From positions 1 to 9,253 of the forward strand of contig JAHHMJ010000174.1 of the NCBI GenBank assembly GCA_018678395.1: DNA of 9,253 nt, read 5' to 3'. Shown piece after piece: positions 7,770-9,253 of the stretch. Numbering within the stretch: position 1 is the stretch's first letter; the number at the start of each line of letters is the position of its first letter. The notes below the pieces were generated by a model. It was not told where the DNA came from. It did no database searches and saw nothing but the letters and a program-made list of their open reading frames with translations. A program made the translations under genes and the position numbers. The stretch comes from Gemmatimonadota bacterium. Its GTDB lineage: Bacteria; Gemmatimonadota; Gemmatimonadetes; Longimicrobiales; Gaopeijiaceae.

Positions 7770-9253
7770 ATGAGCGAAAGGCCCTCTTCGACGGCCCCGG
7801 GGCGACCCGGGGCCGTCGCTTCGCACGATGGGGCGGACGCGATCGAGGCGCGCGTGTCCGAGCTCATCGCGGCGATGACGATCGACGAGAAAGCCGGTCA
7901 GCTGAATCAGATCAACGGCCACGGGGGGCACATACCCCACGACGTGGTCGTCAATCTGCGCGAGGGCCGCATCGGCTCGATCCTGAACGAGGTCGATCCG
8001 AACTGCGTGAACGAACTGCAGCGGATCGCGATCGAGGAGAGCCGCCTGGGGATCCCGCTGATCATCGGGCGGGATGTGATCCACGGATTCAAGACCGTGT
8101 TCCCGATCCCGCTCGCGCAGGCGTGTTCGTGGGATACCGAGGTCGTGCGCGAGGGGGCACGAATCGCGGCCCTCGAGGCCGCCGCCCACGGCGTTCACTG
8201 GACCTTCGCGCCGATGGTCGACATCGGCCGCGATCCGCGGTGGGGCCGGGTGGCCGAATGCCTCGGCGAAGACCCCTATCTGTCGGGCGTCCTCGCGGCC
8301 GCCATGGTCGAGGGGTTCCAGGGCAACGATCTGGCCGACACCGGTAGCATCGCCGCCTGCGCCAAGCACTTCGCGGGCTACGGCGCCTGCGAGAGCGGCA
8401 AGGACTACAACACCACCGATCTCACGGAGCGCCAGCTGCGCAGTGTGCACCTGCCCCCCTTCGAGGCGGCGTGTCGCGCGGGTGTGGCGACCTTCATGAC
8501 GTCGTTCAGCGACATCGACGGCATTCCCGCGAGCGCGAACGAGCTTCTTCTACGGCAGATCCTGCGCGAGGAGTGGGGTTTCGACGGCTTCGTGGTCAGC
8601 GACTGGGAGTCGATCCCGCAGCTGTGCGTCCACGGTCTCAGTGCCGACCACGTGGAGGCGGTTCTCGAGGCGGCCCGGGCCGGTGTGGACATGGACATGG
8701 CCGGCTGGACCTACGTCTCCCACCTCGCCGGCCTCGTGCACGACGACCGGCTCCCGGAGTCGGTCATCGACACGATGGTGGCCAACGTGCTGCGGGTGAA
8801 GCTGCGGCTCGGGCTGTTCGACCGGCCGTACACCGATCCGTCGATCTTCCCGGCCAGCGGGAACCCGTATCATCTCGAAGCGGCGCGACGCTCGGCGGTC
8901 CAGAGTTCGGTTCTGCTCAAGAACGAGAACGGCGCGCTGCCGCTCGCTCTCGATCGACTCGAGCGCGTGGCCGTGATCGGCCCTCTCGCCGACGAGCCCT
9001 TCGAGCAGCTCGGCACCTGGGTCTTCGACGGGGATCCGTCCCTCAGCTGTACGCCCCTGGAGGCGCTGCGCGCGGTGTGCGCGGGACAGTGCAAGCTCCG
9101 TACGGTGCGTGGCCTCGAAACGACGCGCAGCCGGAACCAGGAGGGATTCCAGGAGGCGGTCGACGCGGCCGCGTGGGCCCACGTCGCTGTGCTCTTCCTC
9201 GGCGAGGAATCCATCCTGTCGGGGGAGGCGCACTGCCGCGCGGACATCTCGCT
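7770..9253 (+). CDS. GH3 beta-glucosidase (BglX-like), 3' end outside window
   Basis: The frame is open from ATG 7770 to the window end (494 complete codons); family members have about 720-770 residues. GH3 domain 1 is complete. It begins with the helix I-E-A-R-V-x-E-L-I-x-x-M-T-I-D-E-K-A-G-Q-L (25-45), then G-R-D-V-I-H-G-F, W-G-R-V-A-E-C-L-G-E-D-P-Y, K199-H200-F and the nucleophile motif G-F-V-V-S-D-W with D278. Domain 2 starts near A-R-R-S-A-V-Q-S-S-V-L-L-K-N-E-N-G and is cut just after L-G-E-E-S-I-L-S-G-E-A-H-C-R-A-D-I, the BglX-type segment near the acid/base region. It should remove terminal beta-linked glucose, or a related sugar, from oligosaccharides. The first 24 residues are Ser/Pro/Gly-rich with no hydrophobic core, so no signal peptide is seen, unlike E. 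coli BglX, which is periplasmic. Only seven bases separate it from the preceding gene, implying an operon. ATG 7770 lacks a good Shine-Dalgarno motif; GTG 7854 has GAGG five bases upstream but would cut the conserved first helix. Confidence 0.92.
   Translation, partial: MSERPSSTAPGRPGAVASHDGADAIEARVSELIAAMTIDEKAGQLNQINGHGGHIPHDVVVNLREGRIGSILNEVDPNCVNELQRIAIEESRLGIPLIIGRDVIHGFKTVFPIPLAQACSWDTEVVREGARIAALEAAAHGVHWTFAPMVDIGRDPRWGRVAECLGEDPYLSGVLAAAMVEGFQGNDLADTGSIAACAKHFAGYGACESGKDYNTTDLTERQLRSVHLPPFEAACRAGVATFMTSFSDIDGIPASANELLLRQILREEWGFDGFVVSDWESIPQLCVHGLSADHVEAVLEAARAGVDMDMAGWTYVSHLAGLVHDDRLPESVIDTMVANVLRVKLRLGLFDRPYTDPSIFPASGNPYHLEAARRSAVQSSVLLKNENGALPLALDRLERVAVIGPLADEPFEQLGTWVFDGDPSLSCTPLEALRAVCAGQCKLRTVRGLETTRSRNQEGFQEAVDAAAWAHVAVLFLGEESILSGEAHCRADIS
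7789..7818 (+). repeat. Perfect 13-bp GC-rich hairpin with GCGA loop at the glycosidase/GH3 junction
   Basis: CGACGGCCCCGGG (7789-7801) and CCCGGGGCCGTCG (7806-7818) are exact reverse complements with the tetraloop GCGA (a GNRA loop) between them. The RNA hairpin would be very stable. It lies 26 bases after the glycosidase stop codon and inside codons 7-17 of the GH3 frame as called from ATG 7770. No T-run follows, so a classical intrinsic terminator is not shown. It could shield the upstream message from 3' decay, attenuate transcription, or limit GH3 translation. Confidence 0.85.

Noticed and set aside
4337..7867. A 1176-codon open frame on the - strand opposite the glycosidase gene.
   Set aside because: It lies antisense to a gene with clear catalytic motifs and a signal peptide. 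Its translation is Arg/Val/Asp-rich without recognisable domains, as expected of a stop-poor antisense frame in GC-rich DNA.

Overview
The window is GC-rich throughout, with strong G/C preference at third codon positions, and comes from a Gram-negative bacterium. Evidence for an outer membrane is the predicted outer-membrane beta-barrel in the largest gene. The Ser/Thr kinase fused to a TolB-like domain and TPRs, beside a DUF418 membrane protein and glycoside hydrolases, fits Gemmatimonadota best, with Acidobacteriota or a related soil/marine phylum as alternatives. This is inference from gene style; no rRNA or other marker gene is present.

Left part (1-2960, + strand): the 3' end of a TPR-repeat protein, a roughly 100-base gap, then a 755-residue kinase-TolB-like-TPR protein. 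Its start lies in a 12-base tandem repeat that supplies five in-frame ATG codons. Middle (3012-4289, - strand): a DUF418/YeiB-type multi-pass membrane protein, convergent with the kinase and divergent from the genes to its right.

Right part (4290-9253): a 221-base divergent control region with a consensus -35 hexamer and a perfect odd-centred 25-bp palindrome, probably an operator. It is followed by a secreted 1083-residue protein whose N-terminal half is a GH2-type (clan GH-A) TIM barrel and whose C-terminal half looks like an outer-membrane beta-barrel. Seven bases after its stop, a BglX-like GH3 beta-glucosidase begins and runs off the window end. A perfect 13-bp hairpin with a GCGA loop sits at the junction of these two genes.

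The right part reads as a small glycan-use cassette without an obvious SusC/SusD pair. The fused protein could cut glycan at the cell surface on its own barrel anchor, or pass the product through it. The GH3 enzyme, which shows no signal peptide, could finish hydrolysis inside the cell. The divergent DUF418 protein shares the control region and may belong to the same response. The fusion architecture is the most unusual element. The substrate cannot be read from the sequence.
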